From Urechis unicinctus (Eukaryota; Annelida; Polychaeta; Xenopneusta; Urechidae), in NCBI GenBank assembly GCA_034190875.2, contig JAXDRA010000131.1, forward strand, positions 1 through 64,000: 64,000 nucleotides of DNA, given 5' to 3'. Both the position numbers and the translations under genes were made by a program. The notes below the pieces were generated by a model, which worked only from the letters and a program-made list of their open reading frames with translations, was not told the DNA's origin and made no database searches. Positions 26,990 to 42,061 of this stretch are shown one piece after another (the stretch's first letter is position 1; each line of letters opens with the position of its first letter).

Positions 26990-29900
26990 ATGAGCATAAG
27001 GATATATACGCACGTATACGTATGTACAAAGCTGTTAAATCCGCACGTATGCGTAAGTGCAATACCGAAATATCCGCACATATACGAAGAAGCAAGTATT
27101 TGCGCGCATACGGAAATAAACGCACGCATACAAAAACGCACGCATACGTACATATATGCAAATATACGAACAAATACGCATGTAGATGCACAAATATGTA
27201 ATTATTAGCACGCATACGGAAATAAACGCACGCATACAAAAACGTACGCATACGTACATATATGCAAATATACGAACAAATACGCACTAAGATGTAAGTA
27301 TTTGCAAGTATACGGAAATAAACGCACACATACAAAAACGAACGCATGCGTACATATATGCAAATATACGAACAAATACGCATGTAGATGCACAAAGATG
27401 TTAGCATTCGCACGCATACGGAAATTAACGCACGCATACGCACGATTACAAATTGCAATAATACGTACATTTAAGTCCTTATAGGCACGTACACGTACGA
27501 AAAGCACCTATACATGAGCATAAGGATATATATGCACGTATACGTATGTACAAAGCTGTTAAATCCGCACGTATGCGTATGTGCAATACCGAAATATCCG
27601 CAAATATACGAAGAAGCAAGTATTTGCTCGCATACGGAAATAAACGCACGCATACGGAAATAAACGCACGCATACAAAAACGTACGCATACGTACATATA
27701 TGCAAATATACGAACAAATACGCACTAAGATGTAAGTATTTGCAAGCATACGGAAATAAACGCACGCATACAAAAACGTACGCATACGTACATATATGCA
27801 AATATACGAACAAATACGCATGTAGATGCACAAAGATGTAAGTATTTGCACGCATACGGTAATAAACGCACGCATACGCAAGAGTACGAAAACGCACTTA
27901 TGTGCACATTTAATTCCGTATAGACACGATCACGAAAGAAAAGGCACCTTTACGTAAGTATACGGATATATATGCACGTATATGTATGTACAATACGGTT
28001 AAATCCGCACGTTAACGTATGTACAAATCAGAAATATCCGCACATATACGAAGAAGAAAGTATTAGCACGCATACGGAAATAACCGCACGCATACAAAAA
28101 CGTACGTATACGTACATATATGCAAATATACGAACAAATACGCATGTAGATGCACAAACATGTAAGTATTTGCACGCATACGGAAATAAACGCACGCATA
28201 CAAAAACGTACGCATACGTATACATATGCAAATATACGAACAAATACGCATGTAGATGCACAAACATGTAAGTATTTGCACGCATACGGATATAACCGCA
28301 CGCATACAAAAACGTACGCATACGTACATATATGCAAATATACGAACAAATACGCATGTAGATGCACAAAGATGTAAGTATTTGCACGCATACGGTAATA
28401 AACGCACGCATACGCACGAGTACGAAAACGCATTTATGTGCACATTTAATTTCGTATAGGCACGATCACGAACGAAAAGGCACCTATACGTGAGTATACG
28501 GATATATATGCACGTATATGTATGTATAATACGGTTAAATCCGCACGTAAACGTATGTACAAATCAGAAATATCCGGAAATATACGATGAAGAAAGTATA
28601 AGCACGCATACGGAAATAAACGCACACATACAAAAACGTATGCCTGCGTACATATATGCAAATATACGAACAAATACGCATGTAGATGCACAAAGATGTT
28701 AGCATTCGCACGCATACGGAAATTAACGCACGCATGCGCACGATTACAAAATGCAATAATACTCACATTTAAGTCCTTATAGGCGCGTACACGTACGAAA
28801 AGCAACTTTACATGAGCATAAGGATATATACGCACGTATACGTATGTACAAAGCTGTTAAATCCGCACGTATGCGTATGTGCAATACCGAAATATCCGCA
28901 AATATACGAAGAAGCAAGTATTTGCGCGCATACGGAAATAAATGCACGCATACAAAAACGCACGCATACATACATATATGCAAATATACGAACAAATACG
29001 CATGTAGATGCACAAACATGTAATTATTAGCACGCATACGGAAATAAACGCACGCATACAAAAACGTACGCATACGTACATATATGCAAATATTCGAACA
29101 AATACGCACTAAGATGTAAGTATTTGCAAGCATACGGAAATAAACGCACGCATACAAAAACGTACGCATACGTACATATATGCAAATATACGAACAAATA
29201 CGCATGTAGATGCACAAAGATGTAAGTATTTGCACGCATACGGTAATAAACGCACGCATACGCAAGAGTACGAAATCGCACTTATGTGCACACTTAATTC
29301 CGTTTTGGCACGATCACGAACGAAAAGGCACCTATACGTGAGTATACGGATATATATGCACGTATATGTATGTACAATACGGTTAAATCCGCACGTTAAC
29401 GTATGTACAAATCAGAAATATCCGCACATATGCGAAGAAGAAAGTATTAGCACGCATACGGAAATAACCGCACGAATACAAAAAAAAACGTACGTATACG
29501 TACATATATGCAAATATACGAACAAATACGCATGTAGATGCACAAACATGTAAGTATTTGCACGCATACGGAAATAAACGCACGCATACAAAAACGTACG
29601 CATACGTATATATATGCAAATATACGAACAAATACGCATGTAGATGCACAAACATGTAAGTATTAGCACGCATACGGTAATAAACGCACGCATACGCTCG
29701 AGTATGAATACGCACTTATGTGCACATTTAATTCCGTGTAGGCACGACCACGAACGAAAAGGCACCTATACGTGAGTATACGGATATATACGCGCGTATA
29801 TGTATGTACAATACGGTTAAATCCGCACGTGAACGTATGGACAAATCAGAAATATCCGCACATATAGGAAGAAGCAAGTATTAGCACGCATACGGAAATA

Positions 29901-30416
29901 ACCGCACGCATACAAAAACGAACGTATACGTACATATATGCAAATATACGAACAAATACGCATGTAGATGCACAAACATGTAAGTATTTGCACGCATACG
30001 GAAATAACCGCAAGCATGCGCACGATTACAACATGCAATAATACGCACATTTAAGTCCTTATAGGCACGTACACGTACGAAAAGCACCTTTACATGAGCA
30101 TAAGGATATATACGCACGTATACGTATGTACAAAGCTGTTAAATCCGCACGTATGCGTATGTGCAATACCGAAATATCCGCAAATATACGAAGAAGCAAG
30201 TATTTGCGCGCATACGGAAATAAACGCACGCATACAAAAACGTACGCATACGTATATATATGCAAATATACGAACAAATACGCATGTAGATGCACAAACA
30301 TGTAAGTATTAGCACGCATACGGTAATAAACGCACGCATACGCTCGAGAACGAATACGCACTTATGTGCACATTTAATTCCGTATAGGCACGTACACGTA
30401 CGAAAAGCACCTTAAC
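26990..30416 (+). repeat. 3.43-kb HOR, copy 2
   Basis: Eight units with spacings 524, 442, 534, 322, 527, 435, 320 and 323 bp: beta 26990, beta 27514, alpha 27956, alpha 28490, beta 28812, alpha 29339, alpha 29774, beta 30094. One long A run (nine A) occurs near 29480 where the norm is five. This is the cleanest copy of the HOR. Confidence 0.92.
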
Positions 30417-33400
30417 ATGAGCATAAGGATATATACGCACGTATACGTATGTACAAAGCTGTTAAATCCGCACGTATGCGTATGTGCAATACCGAAATAT
30501 CCGCACATATACGAAGAAGCAAGTATTTGCGCGCATACGGAAATAAACGCACGCATACAAAAACGCACGCATACGTACATATATGCAAATATACGAACAA
30601 ATACGCATGTAGATGCACAAATATGTAATTATTAGCACGCATACGGAAATAAACGCACGCATACAAAAACGTACGCATACGTACATATATGCAAATATAC
30701 GAACAAATACGCACTAAGATGTAAGTATTTGCAAGCATACGGAAATAAACGCACACATACAAAAACGAACGCATGCGTACATATATGCAAATATACGAAC
30801 AAATACGCATGTAGATGCACAAAGATGTTAGCATTCGCACGCATACGGAAATTAACGCACGCATACGCACGATTACAAATTGCAATAATACGTACATTTA
30901 AGTCCTTATAGGCACGTACACGTACGAAAAGCACCTATACATGAGCATAAGGATATATATGCACGTATACGTATGTACAAAGCTGTTAAATCCGCACGTA
31001 TGCGTATGTGCAATACCGAAATATCCGCAAATATACGAAGAAGCAAGTATTTGCTCGCATACGGAAATAAACGCACGCATACGGAAATAAACGCACGCAT
31101 ACAAAAACGTACGCATACGTACATATATGCAAATATACGAACAAATACGCACTAAGATGTAAGTATTTGCAAGCATACGGAAATAAACGCACGCATACAA
31201 AAACGTACGCATACGTACATATATGCAAATATACGAACAAATACGCATGTAGATGCACAAAGATGTAAGTATTTGCACGCATACGGTAATAAACGCACGC
31301 ATACGCAAGAGTACGAAAACGCACTTATGTGCACATTTAATTCCGTATAGACACGATCACGAAAGAAAAGGCACCTTTACGTAAGTATACGGATATATAT
31401 GCACGTATATGTATGTACAATACGGTTAAATCCGCACGTTAACGTATGTACAAATCAGAAATATTCGCACATATACGAAGAAGAAAGTATTAGCACGCAT
31501 ACGGAAATAACCGCACGCATACAAAAACGTACGTATACGTACATATATGCAAATATACGAACAAATACGCATGTAGATGCACAAACATGTAAGTATTTGC
31601 ACGCATACGGAAATAAACGCACGCATACAAAAACGTACGCATACGTATACATATGCAAATATACGAACAAATACGCATGTAGATGCACAAACATGTAAGT
31701 ATTTGGACGCATACGGTAATAAACGCACGCATACGCACAAGTACGAATACGCACTTATGTGCACATTTAATTCCGTATATGCACGACCACGAAAGAAAAG
31801 GCACCTATACGTGAGTATACGGATATATACGCACGTATATGTATGTACAATACGGTTAAATCCGCACGTGAACGTATGGACAAATCAGAAATATCCGCAC
31901 ATATACGAAGAAGCAAGTATTAGCACGCATACGGAAATAACCGCACGCATACAAAAACGAACGTATACGTGCCTATATGCAAATATACGAACAAATACGC
32001 ATGTAGATGCACAAACATGTAAGTATTTGCACGCATACGGATATAACCGCACGCATACAAAAACGTACGCATACGTACATATATGCAAATATACGAACAA
32101 ATACGCATGTAGATGCACAAAGATGATGTAAGTATTTGCACGCATACGGTAATAAACGCACGCATACGCACGAGTACGAAAACGCATTTATGTGCACATT
32201 TAATTTCGTATAGGCACGATCACGAACGAAAAGGCACCTATACGTGAGTATACGGATATATATGCACGTATATGTATGTATAATACGGTTAAATCCGCAC
32301 GTAAACGTATGTACAAATCAGAAATATCCGGAAATATACGATGAAGAAAGTATAAGCACGCATACGGAAATAAACGCACACATACAAAAAACGTATGCCT
32401 GCGTACATATATGCAAATATACGAACAAATACGCATGTAGATGCACAAAGATGTTAGCATTCGCACGCATACGGAAATTAACGCACGCATGCGCACGATT
32501 ACAAAATGCAATAATACTCACATTTAAGTCCTTATAGGCGCGTACACGTACGAAAAGCAACTTTACATGAGCATAAGGATATATACGCACGTATACGTAT
32601 GTACAAAGCTGTTAAATCCGCACGTATGCGTATGTGCAATACCGAAATATCCGCAAATATACGAAGAAGCAAGTATTTGCGCGCATACGGAAATAAATGC
32701 ACGCATACAAAAACGCATGCATACATACATATATGCAAAAATATACGAACAAATACGCATGTAGATGCACAAACATGTAATTATTAGCACGCATACGGAA
32801 ATAAACGCACGCATACAAAAACGTACGCATACGTACATATATGCAAATATTCGAACAAATACGCACTAAGATGTAAGTATTTGCAAGCATACGGAAATAA
32901 ACGCACGCATACAAAAACGTACGCATACGTACATATATGCAAATATACGAACAAATACGCATGTAGATGCACAAAGATGTAAGTATTTGCACGCATACGG
33001 TAATAAACGCACGCATACGCAAGAGTACGAAAACGCACTTATGTGCACATTTAATTCCGTATTGGCACGATCACGAACGAAAAGGCACCTATACGTGAGT
33101 ATACGGATGTATATGCACGTATATGTATGTACAATACGGTTAAATCCGCACGTTAACGTATGTACAAATCAGAAATATCCGCACATATGCGAAGAAGAAA
33201 GTATTAGCACGCATACGGAAATAACCGCACGAATACAAAAACGTACGTATACGTACATATATGCAAATATACGAACAAATACGCATGTAGATGCACAAAC
33301 ATGTAAGTATTTGCACGCATACGGAAATAAACGCACGCATACAAAAACGTACGCATACGTATATATATGCAAATATACGAACAAATACGCATGTAGATGC

Positions 33401-34171
33401 ACAAACATGTAAGTATTAGCACGCATACGGTAATAAACGCACGCATACGCTCGAGTATGAATACGCACTTATGTGCACATTTAATTCCGTGTAGGCACGA
33501 CCACGAACGAAAAGGCACCTATACGTGAGTATACGGATATATACGCACGTATATGTATGTACAATACGGTTAAATCCGCACGTGAACGTATGGACAAATC
33601 AGAAATATCCGCACATATAGGAAGAAGCAAGTATTAGCACGCATACGGAAATAACCGCACGCATACAAAAACGAACGTATACGTACATATATGCAAATAT
33701 ACGAACAAATACGCATGTAGATGCACAAACATGTAAGTATTTGCACGCATACGGAAATAACCGCAAGCATACGCACGATTACAACATGCAATAATACGCA
33801 CATTTAAGTCCTTATAGGCACGTACACGTACGAAAAGCACCTTTACATGAGCATAAGGATATATACGCACGTATACGTATGTACAAAGCTGTTAAATCCG
33901 CACGTATGCGTATGTGCAATACCGAAATATCCGCAAATATACGAAGAAGCAAGTATTTGCGCGCATACGGAAATAAACGCACGCATACAAAAACGTACGC
34001 ATACGTATATATATGCAAATATACGAACAAATACGCATGTAGATGCACAAACATGTAAGTATTAGCACGCATACGGTAATAAACGCACGCATACGCTCGA
34101 GTACGAATACGCACTTATGTGCACATTTAATTCCGTATAGGCACGACCACGAACGAAAAGGCACCTATACG
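30417..34171 (+). repeat. 3.75-kb HOR, copy 3 with an extra alpha unit
   Basis: Follows copy 2 (beta 30417, beta about 30941, alpha about 31383, then alpha 32244, beta 32567, alpha about 33095, alpha about 33527, beta 33847) but carries an additional alpha unit anchored near 31812, which accounts for its greater length. The L that opens the copy is an alpha/beta chimera. An ATG duplication is seen near 32122 (GATGATG for GATG). Confidence 0.9.
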
Positions 34172-37100
34172 TGAGTATACGGATATATACGCACGTATAT
34201 GTATGTACAATACGGTTAAATCCGCACGTGAACGTATGGACAAATCAGAAATATCCGCACATATAGGAAGAAGAAAGTATTAGCACGCATACGGAAATAA
34301 CCGCACGCATACAAAAACGAACGTATACGTACATATATGCAAATATACGAACAAATACGCATGTAGATGCACAAACATGTAAGTATTTGCACGCATACGG
34401 AAATAAACGCACGCATACAAAAACGTTCGCATACGTATATATATGCAAATATACGAACAAATACGCATGTAGATGCACAAACATGTAAGTATTCGCCCGC
34501 ATACGGAAATAAACGCACGCATACAAAAACGTACGCATACGTATATATATGCAAATATACGAACAAATACGCATGTACATGTACAAAGATGTAAGTATTT
34601 GCACGCATACGGTAATAAACGCACGCATACGCACGAGTACGAAAACGCATTTATGTGCACATTTAATTCCGTATAGGCACGATCACTAACGAGCAGGCAC
34701 CTATACGTGAGTATACGGATATATATGCACGTATATGTATGTACAATGCGGTTAAATCCGCACGTAAACGTATGTACAAATCAGAAATATCCGCACATAT
34801 ACGATGAAGAAAGTATTAGCACGCATACGGAAATAAACGCACACATACAAAAACGTACGCCTGCGTACATATATGCAAATATACGAACAAATACGCACTA
34901 AGATGTAAGTATTTGCAAGCATACGGAAATAAACGCACGCATACAAAAACGTACGCATACGTACATATATGCAAATATACGAACAAATACGCATGTAGAT
35001 GCACAATGATGTAAGTATTTGCACGCATACGGTAATAAACGCACGCATACGCAAGAGTACGAAAACGCACTTATGTGCACATTTAATTCCGTATAGGCAC
35101 GATCACGAACGAAAAGGCACCTATACGTGAGTATACGGATATATATGCACGTATATGTATGTACAACACGGTTTAATCCGCACGTTAACGTATGTACAAA
35201 TCAGAAATATCCGCACATATACGAAGAAGAAAGTATTAGCACGCATACGGAAATAACCGCACGCATAAAAAAACGTACGTATACGTACATATATGCAAAT
35301 ATACGAACAAATACGACGAACAAATACGCATGTAGATGCACAAACATGTAAGTATTTGCACGCATACGGAAATAAACGCACGCATACAAAAACGTACGCA
35401 TACGTATATATATGCAAATATACGAACAAATACGCATGTAGATGCACAAACATGTAAGTATTAGCACGCATACGGTAATAAACGCACGCATACGCTCGAG
35501 TACGAATACGCACTTATGTGCACATTTAATTCCGTATAGGCACGACCACGAACGAAAAGGCACCTATACGTGAGTATACGGATATATATGCACGTATATG
35601 TATGTACAATACGGTTAAATCCGCACGTGAACGTATGGACAAATCAGAAATATCCGCACATATAGGAAGAAGCAAGTATTAGCACGCATACGGAAATAAC
35701 CGCACGCATACAAAAACGAACGTATACGTACATATATGCAAATATACGAACAAATACGCATGTAGATGCACAAATATGTAAGTATTTGAACGCATACGGA
35801 AATAAACGCACGCATACAAAAACGTACGCATACGTATATATATGCAAATATACGAACAAATACGCATGTAGATGCACAAACATGTAAGTATTCGCACGCA
35901 TACGGAAATAAACGCACGCATACAAAAACGTACGCATACGTATATATATGCAAATATACGAACAAATACGCATGTAGATGTACTAAGATGTAAGTATTTG
36001 CACGCATACGGTAATAAACGCACGCATACGCACGAGTACGAAAACGCATTTATGTGCACATTTAATTCCGTATAGGCACGATCACTAACGAGCAGGCACC
36101 TATACGTGAGTGTACGGATATATATGCACGTATATGTATGTACAATACGGTTAAATCCGCACGTAAACGTATGTACAAATCAGAAATATCCGCACATATA
36201 CGATGAAGAAAGTATTAGCACGCATACGGAAATAAACGCACACATACAAAAACGTACGCCTGCGTACATATATGCAAATATACGAACAAATACGCATGTA
36301 GATGCACAAAGATGTTAGCTTTGGCACGCATACGGAAATTAACGCACGCATACGCACGATTACAAAATGCAATAATAAGCACATTTATGTCCTGATAGGC
36401 ACGTACACGTACGAAAAGCACCTATACATGAGCACAAGGATACATACGCTCGTATACGTTTGTACAAAGCTGTTAAATCCGCACGTATGCGTATGTGCAA
36501 TACCGAAATATCCGCAAATATACGAAGAAGCAAGTATTTGCGCGCATACGGAAATAAACGCACGCATACAAAAACGCACGCATACGTACATATATATGCA
36601 AATATACGAACAAATACGCATGTAGATGCACAAACATGTAATTATTAGCACGCATACGGAAATAAACGCACGCATACAAAAACGTACGCATACGTACATA
36701 TATGCAAATATACGAACAAATACGCACTAAGATGTAAGTATTTGCAAGCATACGGAAATAAACGCACGCATACAAAAACGTACGCATACGTACATATATG
36801 CAAATATACGAACAAATACGCATGTAGATGCACAAAGATGTAAGTATTTGCTCGCATACGGTAATAAACGCACGCATACGCAAGAGTACGAAAACGCACT
36901 TATGTGCACATTTAATTCCGTATAGGCACGATCACGAACGAAAAGGCACCTTTACGTGAGTATACGAATATATATGCACGTATATGTATGTACAATACGG
37001 TTAAATCCGCACGTTAACGTATGTACAAATCAGAAATATCCGCACATATACGAAGAAGAAAGTATTAGCACGCATACGGAAATAACCGCACGCATACAAA

Positions 37101-37387
37101 AACGTACGTATACGTACATATATGCAAATATACGAACAAATACGCATGTAGATGCACAAACATGTAAGTATTTGCACGCATACGGAAATAAACGCACGCA
37201 TACAAAAACGTACGCATACGTATATATATGCAAATATACGAACAAATACGCATGTAGATGCACAAACATGTAAGTATTAGCACGCATACGGTAATAAACG
37301 CACGCATACGCTCGAGTACGAATACGCACTTATGTGCACATTTAATTCCGTATAGGCACGACCACGAACGAAAAGGCACCTATACGT
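34172..37387 (+). repeat. Mixed alpha-rich units with a local 1.4-kb period
   Basis: Alpha 34172, 34707 and 35127 recur as alpha about 35570, 36106 and 36956, the first pair at an offset near 1.4 kb; a beta unit at 36429 sits between the second and third in the later set. A 10-bp duplication (CGAACAAATA step) occurs near 35310-35325. Units are 420-536 bp. Confidence 0.8.
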
Positions 37388-40300
37388 GAGTATACGGTTA
37401 TATACGCACGTATATGTATGTACAATACGGTTAAATCCGCACGTGAACGTATGGACAAATCAGAAATATCCGCACATATAGGAAGAAGCAAGTATTAGCA
37501 CGCATACGGAAATAACCGCACGCATACAAAAACGAACGTATACGTACATATATGCAAATATACGAACAAATACGCATGTAGATGCACAAACATGTAAGTA
37601 TTTGCACGCATACGGAAATAAACGCACGCATACAAAAACGTACGCATACGTATATATATGCGAATATACGAACAAATACGTATGTAGATGCACAAACATG
37701 TAAGTATTCGCACGCAAACGGAAATTAACGCACGCATACGAACGATTACAAAATGCAATAATACGCACATTTAAGTCCTTATAGGCACGTACACGTACGA
37801 AAAGCACCTATACATGAGCATAAGGATATATTCGCACGTATACGTATGTACAAAGCTGTTAAATCCGCACGTATGCGTATGTGCAATACCAAAATATCCG
37901 CACATATACGAAGGAGCAAGTATTTGCGCGCATACGGAAATAAACGCACGCATACCAAAACGCACGCATACGTACATATATGCAAATATACGAACAAATA
38001 CGCATGTAGATGCACAAACATGTAAGTATTCGCACGCATACGGAAATAAACGCAAGCATACAAAAACGTACGCATACGTATATATATGCAAATATACGAA
38101 CAAATACGCATGTAGATGTACAAAGATGTAAGTATTTGCACGCATACGGTAATAAACGCACGCATACGCACGAGTACGAAAACGCATTTATGTGCACATT
38201 TAATTCCGTATAGGCACGATCACTAACGAGCAGTCTCCTATACGTGAGTATACGGATATATATGCACGTACATGTATGTACAATACGGTTAAATCCGCAC
38301 GTAAACGTATGTACAAATCAGAAATATCCGCACATATACGATGAAGAAAGTATTAGCACGCATACGGAAATAAACGCACACATACAAAAACGTACGCCTG
38401 CGTACATATATGCAAATATACGAACAAATACGCATGTAGATGCACAAAGATGTTAGCATTGGCACGCATACGGAAATTAACGCACGCATTCGCACGATTA
38501 CAAAATGCAATAATACGCACATTTAAGTCATTATAGGCACGTACACGTACGAAAAGCACCTATACATGAGCATAAGGATATATACGCTCGTATACGTACG
38601 TACAAAGCTGTTAAATCCGCACGTATGCGTATGTGCAATCCCGAAATATCCGCAAATATACGAAGAAGCAAGTATTTGCGCGCATACGGAAATAAACGCA
38701 CGCATACAAAAAACGCACGCATACGTACATATATGCAAATATACGAACAAATACGCATGTAGATGCACAAACATGTACTTATTAGCACGCATACGGAAAT
38801 AAACGCACGCATACAAAAACGTACGCATACGTACATATATGCAAATATACGAACAAATACGCACTAAGATGTAAGTATTTGCGCGCATACGGAAATAAAC
38901 GCACGCATACAAAAAAAAAACGTACGCATACGTACATATATGCAAATATACGAACAAATACGCACTAAGATGTAAGTATTTGCAAGCATACGGAAATAAA
39001 CGCACGCATACAAAAACGTACGCATACGTACATATATGCAAATATACGAACAAATACGCATGTAGATGCACAAAGATGTAAGTATTTGCACGCATACGGT
39101 AATAAACGCACGCATACGCAAGAGTACGAAAACGCACTTATGTGCACATTTAATTTCGTATAGGCACGATCACGAACGAAAAGGCACCTATACGTGAGTA
39201 TACGAATACATATGCACGTATATGTATGTACAATACGGTTAAATCCGCACGTGAACGTATGGACTAATCAGAAATATCCGCACATATACGAAGAAGCAAG
39301 TATTAGCACGCATACGGAAATAACCGCACGCATACAAAAACGAACGTATACGTGCATATATGCAAATATACGAACAAATACGCATGTAGATGCACAAACA
39401 TGTAAGTATTTGCACGCATACGGAAATAAACGCACGCATACAAAAACGTACGCATACGTATATATATATGCAAATATACGAACAAATACGCATGTAGATG
39501 CACAAACATGTAAGAATTCGCACGCATACGGAAATAAACGCACGCATACAAAAGCGTAAGCATACGTATATATATGGAAATATTCGAACAAATACGCATG
39601 TAGATGCAAAAACATGTAAGTATTCGCACGCATACGGAAATTAACGCACGCATTCGCCCGATTACAAAATGCAATAATACGCACATTTAAGTCCTTATAG
39701 GCACGTACACGTACGAAAAGCACCTATACATGAGCATATGGATATATACGCACGTATACGTATGTACAAAGCTGTTAAATCCGCATTTATGCGTATGTGC
39801 AATACCGAAATATCCGCACATATACGAAGAAGCAAGTATTTGCGCGCATACGGAAATAAACGCACGCATACAAAAACGCACGCATACGTATATATATGCA
39901 AATATACGAACAAATACGCATGTAGATGCACAAACATGTAATTATTAGCACACATACGGAAATAAACGCACGCATACAAAAACGTTCGCATACGTACATA
40001 TATGCAAATATACGAACAAATACGCACTAAGATGTAAGTATTTGCAAGCATACGGAACTAAACGCACACATACAAAAACGTACGCATGCGTACATATATG
40101 CAAATATACGAACAAATACGCATGTAGATGCACAAAGATATTAGCATTGGCACGCATACGGAAAATCAACGCACGCATACGCACGATTACAAAATGCAAT
40201 AATACGCACATTTATGTCCTTATAGGCACGTACACGTACAAAAAGCACCTATACATGAGCATAAGGATACATACGCTCGTATACGTATGTACAAAGCTGT

Positions 40301-42061
40301 TAAATCCGCACGTATGCGTATGTGCAATCCAGAAATATCCGCAAATATACGAAGAAGCAAGTATTTGCGCGCATACGGAAATAAACGCACGCATACAAAA
40401 ACGCAACGCATACGTACATATATGCAAATATACGAACAAATACGCATGTAGATGCACAAACATGTAATTATTAGCACGCATACGGAAATAAACGCACGCA
40501 TACAAAAACGTACGCATACGTACATATATGCAAATATACGAACAAATACGCACTAAGATGTAAGTATTTGCAAGCATACGGAAATAAACGCACGCATACA
40601 AAAACGTACGCATACGTACATATATGCAAATATACGAACAAATACGCATGTAGATGCACATAGATGTAAGTATTTGCACGCATACGGTAATAAACGCACG
40701 CATACGCAAGAGTACGAAAACGCACTTATGTGCACATTTAATTCCGTATAGGCACGATCACGAACGAAAAGGCACCTATACGTGAGTATACGGATATATA
40801 TGCACGTATATGTATGTACAATACGGTTAAATCCGCACGTAAACGTATGTACAAATCAGAAATATCCGCAAATATACGAAGAAGAAAGTATTAGCACGCA
40901 TACGGAAATAACCGCACGCATACAAAAACGTACGTGTACGTACATATATGCAAATATACGAACAAATACGCATGTAGATGCACAAACATGTAAGTATTCG
41001 CACGCATACGGAAATTAACGCACGCATACGCACGAGTACGATACGCACTTATACGCACATTTAAGTCCTTATAGGCACGTACACGCACGAAAAAAGGCAC
41101 CTTTACGTGAGTATAAGGAGACATATGCACGCATACGTATGCACATACGGTTAAATCCGCACGTAAACGTATGTACAAATCAGAAATATCCGCACATATA
41201 CGAAGAAGAAAGTATTAGCACGCATACGGAAATAAACGCACGCATACAATAAACGTACGCATACGTACATATATGCAAATATACGAACAAATACGCATGT
41301 AGATGCACAAACATTTAAGCATTTGCACGCATACGGAAATAAACGCACGCATACAAAAACGTACGCATACGTATATATATGCGAATATACGAACAAATAC
41401 GTATGTAGATGCACAAACATGTAAGTATTCGCACGCAAACGGAAATTAACGCACGCATACGAACGATTACAAATGCAATAATACGCACATTTAAGTCCTT
41501 ATAGGCACGTACACGTACGAAAAGCACCTATACATGAGCATAAGGATATATTCGCACGTATACGTATGTACAAAGCTGTTAAATCCGCACGTATGCGTAT
41601 GTGCAATACCAAAATATCCGCACATATACGAAGAAGCAAGTATTTGCGCGCATACGGAAATAAACGCACGCATACCAAAACGCACGCATACGTATACGTA
41701 CATATATGCAAATATACGAACAAATACGCATGTAGATGCACAAACATGTAATTATTAGCACGCATACGGAAATAAACGCACGCATACAAAAACGTACGCA
41801 TACGTACATATATGCAAATATACGAACAAATACGCACTAAGATGTAAGTATTTGCAAGCATACGGAAATAAACGCACACATAAAAAAACGTACGCATACG
41901 TACATATATGCAAATATACGAACAAATACGCATGTAGATGCACAAAGATGTAAATTCGCACGTATACGGAAATTAACGCACGCATACGCACGATTACAAA
42001 GTGCAATAATACGTACATTTAAGTCCTTATAGGCACGTACACGTACGAAAAGCACCTATAC
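37388..42061 (+). repeat. 6.65-kb-offset duplicated segment, copy 1
   Basis: The unit order alpha 37388, beta 37814, alpha 38244, beta 38566, alpha 39194, beta 39730, beta about 40254, alpha 40782, gamma about 41115, beta 41534 matches 44041-48702 at offsets drifting from 6653 to 6641 bp. This copy has more small indels than its partner: a ten-A run near 38912, extra A residues near 38711, 40164 and 41090, and a lost base near 41145. Confidence 0.9.

Noticed and set aside
29470-29490. Long A run as a poly(A) tail of a retroposed element
   Set aside because: The run sits inside a normal S at the place where five A are standard, with satellite on both sides. It is a homopolymer length change.
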